Source: Collinsella aerofaciens
GTDB taxonomy: Bacteria > Actinomycetota > Coriobacteriia > Coriobacteriales > Coriobacteriaceae
Assembly (NCBI RefSeq): GCF_028207065.1
Contig: NZ_JAQLFP010000033.1
Coordinates: 1-25,801 of the forward strand
Length of the DNA stretch: 25,801 bases
Reading direction: 5' to 3'
Both the position numbers and the translations under genes were made by a program. The notes under the pieces are model-generated. The model was given only the letters and a program-made list of their open reading frames with translations, was not told where the DNA came from and made no database searches. Positions 1-6,816 of this stretch are shown here, piece by piece. How positions within the stretch are numbered: the first letter of the stretch is position 1; the number at the start of each line of letters is the position of its first letter.

Positions 1-7
1 TCACGAC

Positions 8-51
8 GGAGGCCACATTAAGTGGCCTCCTGTTCGTGCGGAACTCGCGAT
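8..51. repeat. Hairpin-bearing intergenic repeat, copy 1
   Basis: GGAGGCCAC and GTGGCCTCC form a perfect 9-bp stem around ATTAA (8-30). It is followed by GTGCGGAACTCGCGAT (36-51). The same hairpin core, spacing and 16-nt tail recur at 18361-18406, so this is a dispersed element rather than a one-off terminator. On either strand the stem could end transcription, but neither side has a strong T-run here. The gene to the left is outside the window. Confidence 0.6.
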
Positions 52-188
52 AAACCTAAGCCGGTGTCCCCGCTCTCCCGGGGCCTGTCGTGGCTTGGCC
101 GTTGCATGCGGCTCGCTTTTCGGAACGGGGCTGACGGACACGTTCCGAAATCTTCCGCCGTCGCTGTACAGGGTGTCTATAAAGAGCC

Positions 189-418
189 GTGGCCAAAAAA
201 CGGCAAATATGAGTACTGATACTCTTTTAGTAGCAGTAATTTTGACCATATTTAAGGTGATTTGACGTGTCGATCGAGCAGATAAGCTGCCGTATCTCCT
301 CAAGTGTTCATTAAAGGAAGACCTTGATGCGAATAAATCTCATTAAGATCTTCTTTTATTAACGAAAATAATGTAGCTACAACGGTAACAGTACTCATAT
401 TTGCCGTTTTTTGGCCAC
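189..418. repeat. 230-bp element with perfect 30-bp inverted ends (MITE-like)
   Basis: The arms at 189-218 and 389-418 are exact reverse complements over 30 bases; the left arm starts GTGGCCAAAAAACGGC and ends GAGTACTG. The AT-rich interior has no coding frame of note but holds two further hairpins: TACTG-A-TACT / AGTA-G-CAGTA at 214-238, and 14-nt arms at 312-325 and 345-358 with two mismatches. The size and terminal inverted repeats fit a miniature transposable element. I see no clear target-site duplication: GAGCC on the left and AGTCC on the right. It could instead be a large structured RNA or a bidirectional terminator. Confidence 0.6.
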
Positions 419-453
419 AGTCCTTCGGAGGGTCCTCGAAAATAGTCCCGAGC

Positions 454-510
454 CGGCACTTGGGGACGTTCCTATAATGTCGGCACTTAGGAACGTCCCC
501 AAGTGCCGAC
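454..510. repeat. REP-like palindrome with two alternative folds
   Basis: Arms 454-474 and 488-508 are perfectly complementary over 21 bases around a 13-nt loop. Part of the left arm (CGGCACTT) is repeated at 481-488, so 479-488 and 501-510 (GTCGGCACTT / AAGTGCCGAC) can form a competing smaller hairpin. This A-B-loop-A-B'-A' layout also occurs at 21791-21856 with unrelated sequence. REP sequences of this general kind are often spread by RAYT (Y1) transposases. No such transposase is in the window. Confidence 0.55.
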
Positions 511-524
511 ACCGCGTCTGCCTG

Positions 525-765
525 CGGCGGCCGCGCCCCGCTGCGTCGCTCCGCACCCTTGCGGGTTCGAATTCCTCCGCTTGGCGGCGTTGGCTCGATT
601 TGCTTGACGTGAGGGGCTCTTGGCTGGTGTGGGACGGAGGGATTCCGCGTCCGCCTGGTCGGCGGCCGCGCCCCGCTGCGTCGCTTCGCTCCTTGCGTGC
701 TGCGCTGGAAAACGCTTCGCGTTTCCTCAGCTCCGCACCCTTGCGGGTTCGAATTCCTCCGCTTG
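525..765. repeat. Degenerate direct repeat pair in the gene-free region
   Basis: A 59-nt unit at 525-583 recurs at 660-765. The second copy is interrupted by 47 extra bases (686-732), which contain a small hairpin (GGAAAACGC / GCGTTTCC) and are preceded by a repeat of TCGCT. Both copies end in GCGGGTTCGAATTCCTCCGC, which resembles a tRNA T-arm but does not fold as one because the stem bases do not pair. The frames through this region are arginine-, proline- and glycine-rich and look non-coding. Confidence 0.5.
621..645 (-). repeat. Partial copy of the tRNA-Gln 3' end (possible att remnant)
   Basis: TGGGACGGAGGGATTC at 630-645 is identical to 821-836, the 3' part of the tRNA-Gln gene. With a 5-nt insertion the match reaches back to TGGCT at 621, so it includes the complement of the CCA end. 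It lies about 190 bp beyond the tRNA 3' end, on the side where tRNA-targeting integrases insert their elements. No integrase gene is visible, so if this was an attachment site only the scar remains. Confidence 0.4.
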
Positions 766-770
766 CCCAC

Positions 771-807
771 AAGAAAGCGCCCTGGGCCGTTATGGGCTTA
801 GGGCGCT
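771..807 (-). terminator. Terminator of tRNA-Gln
   Basis: On the minus strand AGCGCCCT (800-807) pairs with AGGGCGCT (776-783), with a short inner GCC/GGC stem. It is followed by TTTCTT. It sits ten bases past the CCA end of the tRNA gene and reads as its intrinsic terminator. Confidence 0.7.
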
Positions 808-816
808 CAGTTTTAA

Positions 817-891
817 TGGCTGGGACGGAGGGATTCGAACCCCCAACAGCCGGCACCAAAAACCGGAGTTCTACCGTTGAACTACGTCCCA
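817..891 (-). tRNA. tRNA-Gln (anticodon UUG)
   Basis: The reverse complement folds as a full cloverleaf of 75 nt with an encoded CCA end. The acceptor is TGGGACG / CGTCCCA, the D-arm GTTC / GAAC, the anticodon stem CCGGT / GCCGG with loop TTTTGGT, and the T-arm GGGGG-TTCGAAT-CCCTC. The anticodon is TTG, which reads CAA and CAG. Discriminator base G precedes CCA. The gene is followed by its own terminator. Thirty-eight bases separate its 5' end from the stop of the CwlM-like gene on the same strand, so it may be transcribed with it or from its own promoter. Confidence 0.95.
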
Positions 892-929
892 ATGTTTGGT
901 GTTGCCCAAAAGCAACTCGTCTAGTTTAC

Positions 930-1835
930 CTAATCTGCGAGGGCATCGCAAACGCCATCGAGAAGGCGGACGGCGAGGGTCTGCGCGTCGCTTGCGGTAA
1001 AGGTGCCGTTGTAACGCGTCATGCCGGTGAGCTCGATGCGAATTCGTGCCGGCTTTTGCTGTGCGGCGACATTGGCGGTACGGATGCGCTGGGCCAGGTT
1101 GTGGCACTCGGCGAGGGCGATCGTGGCGCGCGGGGCGGCGTCTGCAGGCAACTCGTCGCTTGCGATCTCGAGCACCAGGTCGACATCGGTCGGAACCTCG
1201 GAATCGCAAAGCATCATGCCGCTGCTGTCGGTCGTCGCCGTGGCGATATTCCACATGCGCGACGCAACACTGCGCGCGATGGGGTCCTCGCCGATAACGG
1301 CAATCTGGAAGCGCTCGAGCACGTTGGCGGCGCGAGCAAAACCGATGCGGGACTCGGCTTCGGTGACCGAGGGCTTGCCCTCCCACACATGGTGCAGGCG
1401 GTTGATGTAGGCGTAGGTGTCCTGGAAGGCCATGCCGTCGGCAAACAGGCCGACATTTTCCTGGAACTGCTGCAGGGCGGCCTCGGTATGCGGACCAAAG
1501 TAGCCGTCGTCTTCGCCGCAGGCAAAGCCCAAAACGTTGAGAGCGCGCTGCAGGGCCTGCACATCGGCGCCATGGAAATTGGGCATGCGCAGATACAGGG
1601 TGCGGTCGCCCAGCTTATACGAGGCGTCGACCAGGGCGCTCCAACAGGGGATATCGACGGCATGACCGGCAGCAAGGCCGCTGTCGAGCCTGAAGGTGCT
1701 GACGGCCTGCTCGGTGGTGGTGCCAAAGCGCTTGTCGACAACCTCGGCGCCATCGATTGTATAGCCGAGCTGCAGAAGGCGGGACTGGACGTCCTCGACG
1801 GCTGCTCCCTGCATGCCCGTGGTAATAGGTTCCAT
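930..1835 (-). CDS. CwlM-like protein with two peptidoglycan-binding domains and a degenerate amidase domain
   Basis: The protein has 301 residues and no signal peptide or membrane segment, so it is probably cytoplasmic. Two PG_binding_1 domains cover about residues 5-72 and 85-148. The linker ASYKLGDRTLY (71-81) closely matches the one I recall from mycobacterial CwlM. The C-terminal part (about 177-300) aligns loosely with the end of an Amidase_3 domain: VDLVLEIAS, then IRIELTGM with Glu268 where amidases have their catalytic VELGF Glu, then a final helix. The DPGHGG zinc loop and the other zinc ligands are absent, so catalysis is unlikely. CwlM in mycobacteria is a regulator of MurA rather than a hydrolase; a similar role here is inference. 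The ATG at 1833-1835 has GAAAGGGG about 6 nt upstream. A weak 5-bp hairpin (901-916) follows the stop. Confidence 0.75.
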   Translation of the reverse strand: MEPITTGMQGAAVEDVQSRLLQLGYTIDGAEVVDKRFGTTTEQAVSTFRLDSGLAAGHAVDIPCWSALVDASYKLGDRTLYLRMPNFHGADVQALQRALNVLGFACGEDDGYFGPHTEAALQQFQENVGLFADGMAFQDTYAYINRLHHVWEGKPSVTEAESRIGFARAANVLERFQIAVIGEDPIARSVASRMWNIATATTDSSGMMLCDSEVPTDVDLVLEIASDELPADAAPRATIALAECHNLAQRIRTANVAAQQKPARIRIELTGMTRYNGTFTASDAQTLAVRLLDGVCDALAD

Positions 1836-1974
1836 GAACGAACCCCTTTCGGCGTACCATTCGTACTATTTTGAGCGTGTGTCGGATAGACAACGCGAGA
1901 CAATTTATAAACATGCACTCAATAGTGTAGCAACTTGTACCAAAACTCGCTGCCCACAGGTTTTATGACCCCCG

Positions 1975-3000
1975 CTAGTTAAGACGCTCCACAAAGAAAT
2001 CTGCCATTGAGAGGAAGAGCTCGCGCGCATGCGGGTCGAGCTCGACGCCTTCGATAGCGGCCTTGGCCTTAGCGGTCAGGTCGAGCGCATAGGTGTGGGC
2101 GTAATCGATGGAGCCAGTCTCCTGGAAGATCTCCACGGCGCGTGCGAGCTGCGCAGGGTCCTCGGTGCCCGAGGAAAGGATTGCCTCGATCTCGTCGTGA
2201 TAGCGCTCGTCTGACAGGGCATGCACGGCAACGAGGGTGCGCTTGCCCTCGGTGATATCGGTGCGGAAGTCCTTGTTGGCGGCCTCCTTGGTGCCGATCA
2301 AGTTGAGCAGGTCGTCTTGAATCTGGAAGGCAAGGCCCGTGTGCAGCCCAAAGGCGCGCAGTGCCTCAATCTGCTCTTCGCTGCCGCCGCCGATAATGGC
2401 TCCGGCGGCAAGCGGCGTCGCTCCGCTGTAGTACGCGGTCTTGTGCGTCGCCATGTCCAGATAATCGTCGACCGAAATGTCAAAGCGCTCGTCGCGGACC
2501 CAGCCCAGGTCGAGCGCTTGGCCCTCGATGGTACGGACGATCATCTCGGTAAGCTCGTGGAGCACGTGAAGCTTCACGTCTGCGTTGAGTGTGGGGTCGT
2601 CGAGAACCGTCTTGGTGACCATGGTGAGCGCCAGGTCACCGCAGTTGATGGCAAGACCGGTGCCCTCGGTAAGGTGCATGCAGGGCTTGCCGCGACGAAT
2701 CTGCCCGTTGTCGGCGATGTCGTCGTGGATGAGTGCGCCCGACTGAAAGTGCTCGATGGCCGCCGCTGCGCTGCGGGCGCTCTCAAAGCTGCCGCCTACC
2801 GCAGTGGCGGCGAGCATGCAGATGAGCGGGCGGTGGCGCTTGCCAGCGTTTGCCGTAAATGCCGAGAGCGGGGTATACAGGTAGCGCTCGATATCGGCGG
2901 AAGTCGCCTGTCCGTCAAAGAACGTGGCCAGATAGTCGTTAATCTGGTCAAAGTGCTGGGCTAAAAAGCTGGTAAACGGACTGGACACGGGTTCTCGCAT
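1975..3000 (-). CDS. Polyprenyl (geranylgeranyl/farnesyl-type) diphosphate synthase
   Basis: A trans-isoprenyl diphosphate synthase of 341 residues, which condenses IPP with allylic diphosphates to make precursors for quinones, undecaprenyl or other isoprenoids. Visible family marks are GKRHRP (53-58), the first Asp-rich motif DDIAD (93-97), HKT (186-188) and the second Asp-rich region QIQDDLLN (226-233). In the second motif the usual final Asp of DDxxD is replaced by Asn, a mild deviation. The length suits the short-to-medium chain class, but chain length cannot be read reliably. Start choice is uncertain: the ATG at 3000 has only a weak AAAGA upstream, and a GTG four codons in is possible. 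It is followed after 139 bp by the CwlM-like gene on the same strand. Confidence 0.9.
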   Translation of the reverse strand: MREPVSSPFTSFLAQHFDQINDYLATFFDGQATSADIERYLYTPLSAFTANAGKRHRPLICMLAATAVGGSFESARSAAAAIEHFQSGALIHDDIADNGQIRRGKPCMHLTEGTGLAINCGDLALTMVTKTVLDDPTLNADVKLHVLHELTEMIVRTIEGQALDLGWVRDERFDISVDDYLDMATHKTAYYSGATPLAAGAIIGGGSEEQIEALRAFGLHTGLAFQIQDDLLNLIGTKEAANKDFRTDITEGKRTLVAVHALSDERYHDEIEAILSSGTEDPAQLARAVEIFQETGSIDYAHTYALDLTAKAKAAIEGVELDPHARELFLSMADFFVERLN

Positions 3001-3115
3001 TCTTTGATAGGTTGCATCGTTGCATTATGCAGACAACATATTGCCACATTAGGGCGTCGAGCGCGGCGGTTGAAGACGATTGGTCCATGCGGCCGCAAGT
3101 GCGGTAGGGGCTTGG

Positions 3116-5566
3116 CTAGATAAGCCCAAAGTGTTCGAGCGCGGTGACGACGCCGTCGTGGTCGATGCTGTCGGTGACATAGTCGGCCTTTTCCTTGAGG
3201 AAGTACGGCGCATTGCCCATGGCGATACCGACATCGACGGCGTTCATCAGCGAGACGTCATTGCTGGCGTCGCCGATGCCGTATACGGTTCCGTGGTGGG
3301 GATCGAGGGCGTCGAGTACGGACTGGATACCCTCGCGCTTGGTGCATTCGCGAGGCGAAATCTCGGTCACTTCGAGCTCGAGCTCGTTAAAGCAGAGCAG
3401 CGGCTCAAACGCTTGATCCTGAGCGATGCGGTTGGCAAGCGACGTGGACATTAAGATCTTGTAGGCGCTGTAATGTTGCAGCTGCGTAATTGCATCGCCC
3501 ACGGTGCGGGCGTATCCCGGAGCGTCGGGCGCATCGGCACTCATGCGAACGACGCCATTGAGTCCCTCAAAACGAATCACTTCGTCCGATTGCTCAAGAA
3601 TGGGAGCAAGGCGCTGCAGCATGCCGGGCGTCATCGCCAAATCGCGAATCACGTGTCCCTCAAGTTCGACATAGCCACCCGCGAGGCAGACGATGCCGGT
3701 CCAGGGCAGCTCGAGCAGCTTTGGATGGATGCAGCTCAGCGTGCGCCCTGTGCAGATAAACGCCATATTGCCCTTGGCGACAAAATCACGGATGGCTTGC
3801 GAGACCGCTTCATTGGGATAGGGGGAGAGGTCTCGCTCGCTCTCGGGAAGCTCTTGTGCCACTCGAGGGTCTTGCCAGGCGAGTGTTCCGTCGATATCGA
3901 AGAAGCAGATATCGCCGCGCTTATGGGCTGCGCTGGCGGCAGGGGAGGCCGAGGTGGTGGGCACAAATCCCGGCTCGAGGCCCATGATCTGGTCAAAATG
4001 CTCTTTAACGCGGGGAACGGAGATGCCAATAATCACCTGGGCGGTCTTGCCCGTAATGATGAGGCCCTTGGCGCCCACCGCGACAAACGACGCATTATCT
4101 GCAACGATGGAAGGGTCTGCGACCTCGACGCGCAGGCGCGTGGCGCAGTTGGTTGCGCCCACGATATTGCCAACGCCACCTAAAAGCTGAATTACCCGCT
4201 CAGCGAGGACGTGATCTTGATCGGATTGAATACTGACCTCGCCATTGGGAGATTGTTCTTTGACAAAGCCGCTTCCCGTTAAACGATCGATTGCCGCGCG
4301 ATTGGAGGCATGATTCTCGCGGCCCGGCGTCTTAAGGTCATAGACCAAGATGAGTGCTCGAAAACTAACAAAAAAGATGAGGCTAAAGGCAAGACCGATA
4401 CCGAGCGCCAAAAGGTAGGAGCCGGCATGCATTCGCATGAGTGGGATGAAGTTGAAGGCCGTCATTTCCATGAGACCGCCCGAGAAGATGCCGACGATGC
4501 CAAAGAAGTTCATGGTCATGGCAAGGCAGGAGGACAGGACGGCGTAGAGCAAAAAGAGTCCGGGATAGGTGAACATAAAGAGAAACTCGAGCGGCTCGGT
4601 GACGCCGCAGACCACCGAGGCGACGATGGCGGGCAAAAGGATGACCTTAAGACCGGCGCGGCGTTCGGGTTTGGCGGTGAAATAGAATGCTGCCGCGATG
4701 GCGGGAAGGCCAAAGAGCTTGCCCCAGCCGGTGGCGGTAAAACCTGCCCAGGGCGCAAGTTCATTTAAAGGGCGCGTGCTATGGGAGAGAATGGGGAGCA
4801 GGTTGGTCCACGTGGCGTAAATACCGTCGTGAATGACCAGATTGTCGTAATAGATGGGCATATAGAGCAGATGGTGCAGCCCCATGGGCTCGAGCGCTCG
4901 CTCCAAAAACACAAAGATGCCCACGCCGAAGGGGCCGACGCCCGCAAGTGCGTGGCGCAGCGTTTCGGTCACAGCGTATGCGAAGGGCACGATGGCGGCC
5001 GAGATGGCGGCAAGGGCAAACACGGCAAAAAAGCTGATGAGGTAGACGAGCGAGGAACCCGAGAACGTGCCGAGCCAATCGGGAACCTTGGCATCGTAGA
5101 AGCGGTCATGGATGGCAACGACGGTTGCCGACACCGCCAGCGGGCCGATAATGCCGGTGTCGAGCGTCTTGATGCCGTCGATGACGGTGATGCCGCTGGC
5201 GGGGGTTAAAGACGACGGGTACTTAAGTCCAAGGTTGTCGCCGCTCAGCTTAATGATCTCGCTCAAAAAGAAACAGTAGGCAAAATAGGCTACGAGCGCC
5301 TCGAGGCAGCAGCGTGCCGGTTGCTTTTGGGCAAGGCCGATGGGCAGCGCTACGGCAAAAAGGAGTGGAAGGCGCTTAAAGACCGTCCACGAGCCGCGCT
5401 GAATGATAGTCCAGAAAACGTACCAGGGGGTTCCGTATACGGCGAGGTCGCCGACGATATCCACGGTCGTGGCGAGGGCGGAGATGCCGACCATGAGGCC
5501 TGATATAGAAAACAGCATGGCGGGCGCGAACATGGCTCCGCCAAAACGTTGGATTTTCTGCAGCAT
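3116..5566 (-). CDS. Alpha-glucoside-type PTS IIC-IIB permease fused to a HAD phosphatase
   Basis: The protein has 816 residues from the ATG at 5566, chosen because AAAGG lies about 8 nt upstream; an ATG 12 codons earlier lacks a site. The N-terminus MLQKIQRFGGAMF and the GVTEPLEF motif (about 321-328) mark a glucose/maltose-family IIC domain (about 1-415), most like alpha-glucoside permeases such as MalB/MalX. The IIB domain (about 455-535) has NIVGATNCATRLR with the phospho-accepted Cys near 474. From about 550 a Cof-type HAD hydrolase follows, with DIDGT (557-561), TGR, Lys743 and GDASND. There is no IIA domain, so phosphate must come from a separate IIA. The HAD part could dephosphorylate the imported sugar phosphate; that is inference. 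No 6-phospho-alpha-glucosidase is in the window. Transcription diverges from the TreR-like gene. Confidence 0.9.
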   Translation of the reverse strand: MLQKIQRFGGAMFAPAMLFSISGLMVGISALATTVDIVGDLAVYGTPWYVFWTIIQRGSWTVFKRLPLLFAVALPIGLAQKQPARCCLEALVAYFAYCFFLSEIIKLSGDNLGLKYPSSLTPASGITVIDGIKTLDTGIIGPLAVSATVVAIHDRFYDAKVPDWLGTFSGSSLVYLISFFAVFALAAISAAIVPFAYAVTETLRHALAGVGPFGVGIFVFLERALEPMGLHHLLYMPIYYDNLVIHDGIYATWTNLLPILSHSTRPLNELAPWAGFTATGWGKLFGLPAIAAAFYFTAKPERRAGLKVILLPAIVASVVCGVTEPLEFLFMFTYPGLFLLYAVLSSCLAMTMNFFGIVGIFSGGLMEMTAFNFIPLMRMHAGSYLLALGIGLAFSLIFFVSFRALILVYDLKTPGRENHASNRAAIDRLTGSGFVKEQSPNGEVSIQSDQDHVLAERVIQLLGGVGNIVGATNCATRLRVEVADPSIVADNASFVAVGAKGLIITGKTAQVIIGISVPRVKEHFDQIMGLEPGFVPTTSASPAASAAHKRGDICFFDIDGTLAWQDPRVAQELPESERDLSPYPNEAVSQAIRDFVAKGNMAFICTGRTLSCIHPKLLELPWTGIVCLAGGYVELEGHVIRDLAMTPGMLQRLAPILEQSDEVIRFEGLNGVVRMSADAPDAPGYARTVGDAITQLQHYSAYKILMSTSLANRIAQDQAFEPLLCFNELELEVTEISPRECTKREGIQSVLDALDPHHGTVYGIGDASNDVSLMNAVDVGIAMGNAPYFLKEKADYVTDSIDHDGVVTALEHFGLI

Positions 5567-5604
5567 AATATGCCTTTCGGATGCAACATGCTGTGCGAGC
5601 AAGA

Positions 5605-5616
5605 ACGTTTAAACAA
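5605..5616. promoter_or_regulatory. Putative TreR-like operator, PTS side
   Basis: ACGTTTAAACAA matches TTGTTTAAACAA at 10 of 12 positions. It lies 39 bp upstream of the PTS start. Minus-strand TACAAT at 5624-5629 would serve as a -10, putting this site over the transcription start. I find no good -35. Confidence 0.5.
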
Positions 5617-5726
5617 TGAACTCATTGTAGAGGACTGGCTGCTTGCCGCATTGACGGTTTTGATTCGGTCCGATTTGGGTTTCGGGGGAACCGTCGACGG
5701 TAAATAATCCGTGCTTTACCGATAAT

Positions 5727-5738
5727 CGGTTTAAACAA
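5727..5738. promoter_or_regulatory. Putative TreR-like operator, regulator side
   Basis: CGGTTTAAACAA matches TTGTTTAAACAA at 10 of 12 positions. It lies 52 bp before the TreR-like start codon in the divergent intergenic region, fitting autoregulation. Confidence 0.5.
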
Positions 5739-5790
5739 CTTTAAGAAATGCTATCGTGCCTAGCCATACATATTCATTAGAGGTGAAATC

Positions 5791-6510
5791 ATGCCAAAAG
5801 CGATTTACGAAGGAATCTACCGCGAGATCCGTTCGCGCATCATCAACGGGACCTATGCGTTTCAGGAGATGCTGCCAACCGAAGCCGAGCTGACCGCGGA
5901 GTTTGGCTGCACGCGCAATACCGTTCGACGCGCCTTGAGCATGCTGGCCGACCAGATGTTTGTGCAGCCTATACACGGCAAGGGCGTGCGCGTTATTTGG
6001 CTTAAGGGCGAAACCGATATGCTGGGCGCACTCGAAGAGGTTGAGTCGTTTGGCGAGTTCGCAAAACGCAACAATGCCGTCGCATCGACCGAGGTCAAGT
6101 CTTTTGAACATTTGATTTGCACTGAGCAACTCTCTCGTCGCCTGGGCTTTAAGGTGGGCGAGGAGCTGATTCGCGTCGTGCGTGTCCGAAGCCTCAACGG
6201 CAGCGCGCGCCAAGTGGACCACGGCTACTTTTTGGCGTCGATCGCCAAGGGCCTGACCCCCGAGATCGCGGCGGATTCTATCTACGGCTATCTGGAGCAC
6301 AAGCGCGGCATCAAAGTGATGGCGAGCCGCCGTACGGTGAGTGTCGAGCTCGCCAACGATGAGGACTGCAGCTATCTGGACCTTGGCAAGTACAACTGCG
6401 TCGCCGTTATGGAGAGCCAGTCGTACACCTCGGACGGCATCTTGTTCGAGGTCACGCATGCCCGCACACACCCCGAGATCTTCCATTACCGCGTCAATTC
6501 CAAGCGATAG
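5791..6510 (+). CDS. GntR-family transcriptional regulator, TreR-like (UTRA domain)
   Basis: The protein has 239 residues. The N-terminal winged helix contains the recognition region TEAELTAEFGCTRNTVRRAL (30-49). The rest is a UTRA effector-binding domain. Segments such as SFGEFAK (86-92), SIYGYLEHKRGIK and the end HPEIFHYRVNSKR line up with Bacillus TreR, a repressor that binds trehalose 6-phosphate, so a sugar phosphate is the likely effector. AGAGGTGA about 5 nt before the ATG is a strong ribosome binding site. The gene is divergent from the PTS permease and is followed by a good terminator, then by the ABC transporter operon. Palindromes close to the known TreR site (TTGTATATACAA) flank it and recur in front of the ABC operon and malQ. 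Confidence 0.88.
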   Translation: MPKAIYEGIYREIRSRIINGTYAFQEMLPTEAELTAEFGCTRNTVRRALSMLADQMFVQPIHGKGVRVIWLKGETDMLGALEEVESFGEFAKRNNAVASTEVKSFEHLICTEQLSRRLGFKVGEELIRVVRVRSLNGSARQVDHGYFLASIAKGLTPEIAADSIYGYLEHKRGIKVMASRRTVSVELANDEDCSYLDLGKYNCVAVMESQSYTSDGILFEVTHARTHPEIFHYRVNSKR

Positions 6511-6551
6511 CCGGCTAGCTCGCAGCCTGACGAGACTCATGCCCTCAAAGC

Positions 6552-6600
6552 GAAAACGCCCGGTCAAACCGACGATGCATCGGCTTGATCGGGCGTTTTC
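6552..6600 (+). terminator. Terminator of the TreR-like gene
   Basis: GAAAACGCCCG (6552-6562) pairs with CGGGCGTTTTC (6590-6600), with inner TCA/TGA and CCGA/TCGG pairing. The T-run is inside the right arm. The A-rich left arm means it could work in both directions. Confidence 0.8.
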
Positions 6601-6621
6601 TCTGCATTCGATAACAAATAA

Positions 6622-6633
6622 TTGTTTATACAA
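6622..6633. promoter_or_regulatory. Putative TreR-like operator 1 of the ABC operon
   Basis: TTGTTTATACAA differs by one base from TTGTTTAAACAA and by one from the Bacillus TreR site TTGTATATACAA. It is 75 bp upstream of the second site, about seven helical turns, so looping between the two is possible. Confidence 0.6.
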
Positions 6634-6696
6634 AACTTGTCAAGTATCAAGTCGAAATTACCGTTCACCGAAGTTTTTCTACCGCTCTAGTAATAC

Positions 6697-6708
6697 TTGT
6701 TCAAACAA
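6697..6708. promoter_or_regulatory. Putative TreR-like operator 2 of the ABC operon
   Basis: TTGTTCAAACAA matches the shared palindrome at 11 of 12 positions. It follows directly after TAATAC (6691-6696), a possible -10 box, so a bound repressor would cover the start site. No convincing -35 is visible. The 5' leader to the ATG at 6817 is about 110 nt. Confidence 0.6.
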
Positions 6709-6816
6709 CTAGCCAAATAGCGTATTGTACAAGTCAGCAAAAGGGGCAAAGTCCCCGAGCCAATCTCCGAAGGCGGCGGCAAAGGGTGCCGCCACGGTGT
6801 GAAAGGGTGGATTGTA

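Noticed and set aside
549..583. Second tRNA gene suggested by GGGTTCGAATTCC
   Set aside because: The bases flanking the T-loop-like stretch do not pair, and no acceptor, D or anticodon arms can be found.
411..1874. Plus-strand open frame of 487 codons
   Set aside because: It runs through palindromes, the tRNA-Gln gene and the antisense of the CwlM-like gene, with no recognisable domain. It is a GC-rich shadow frame.
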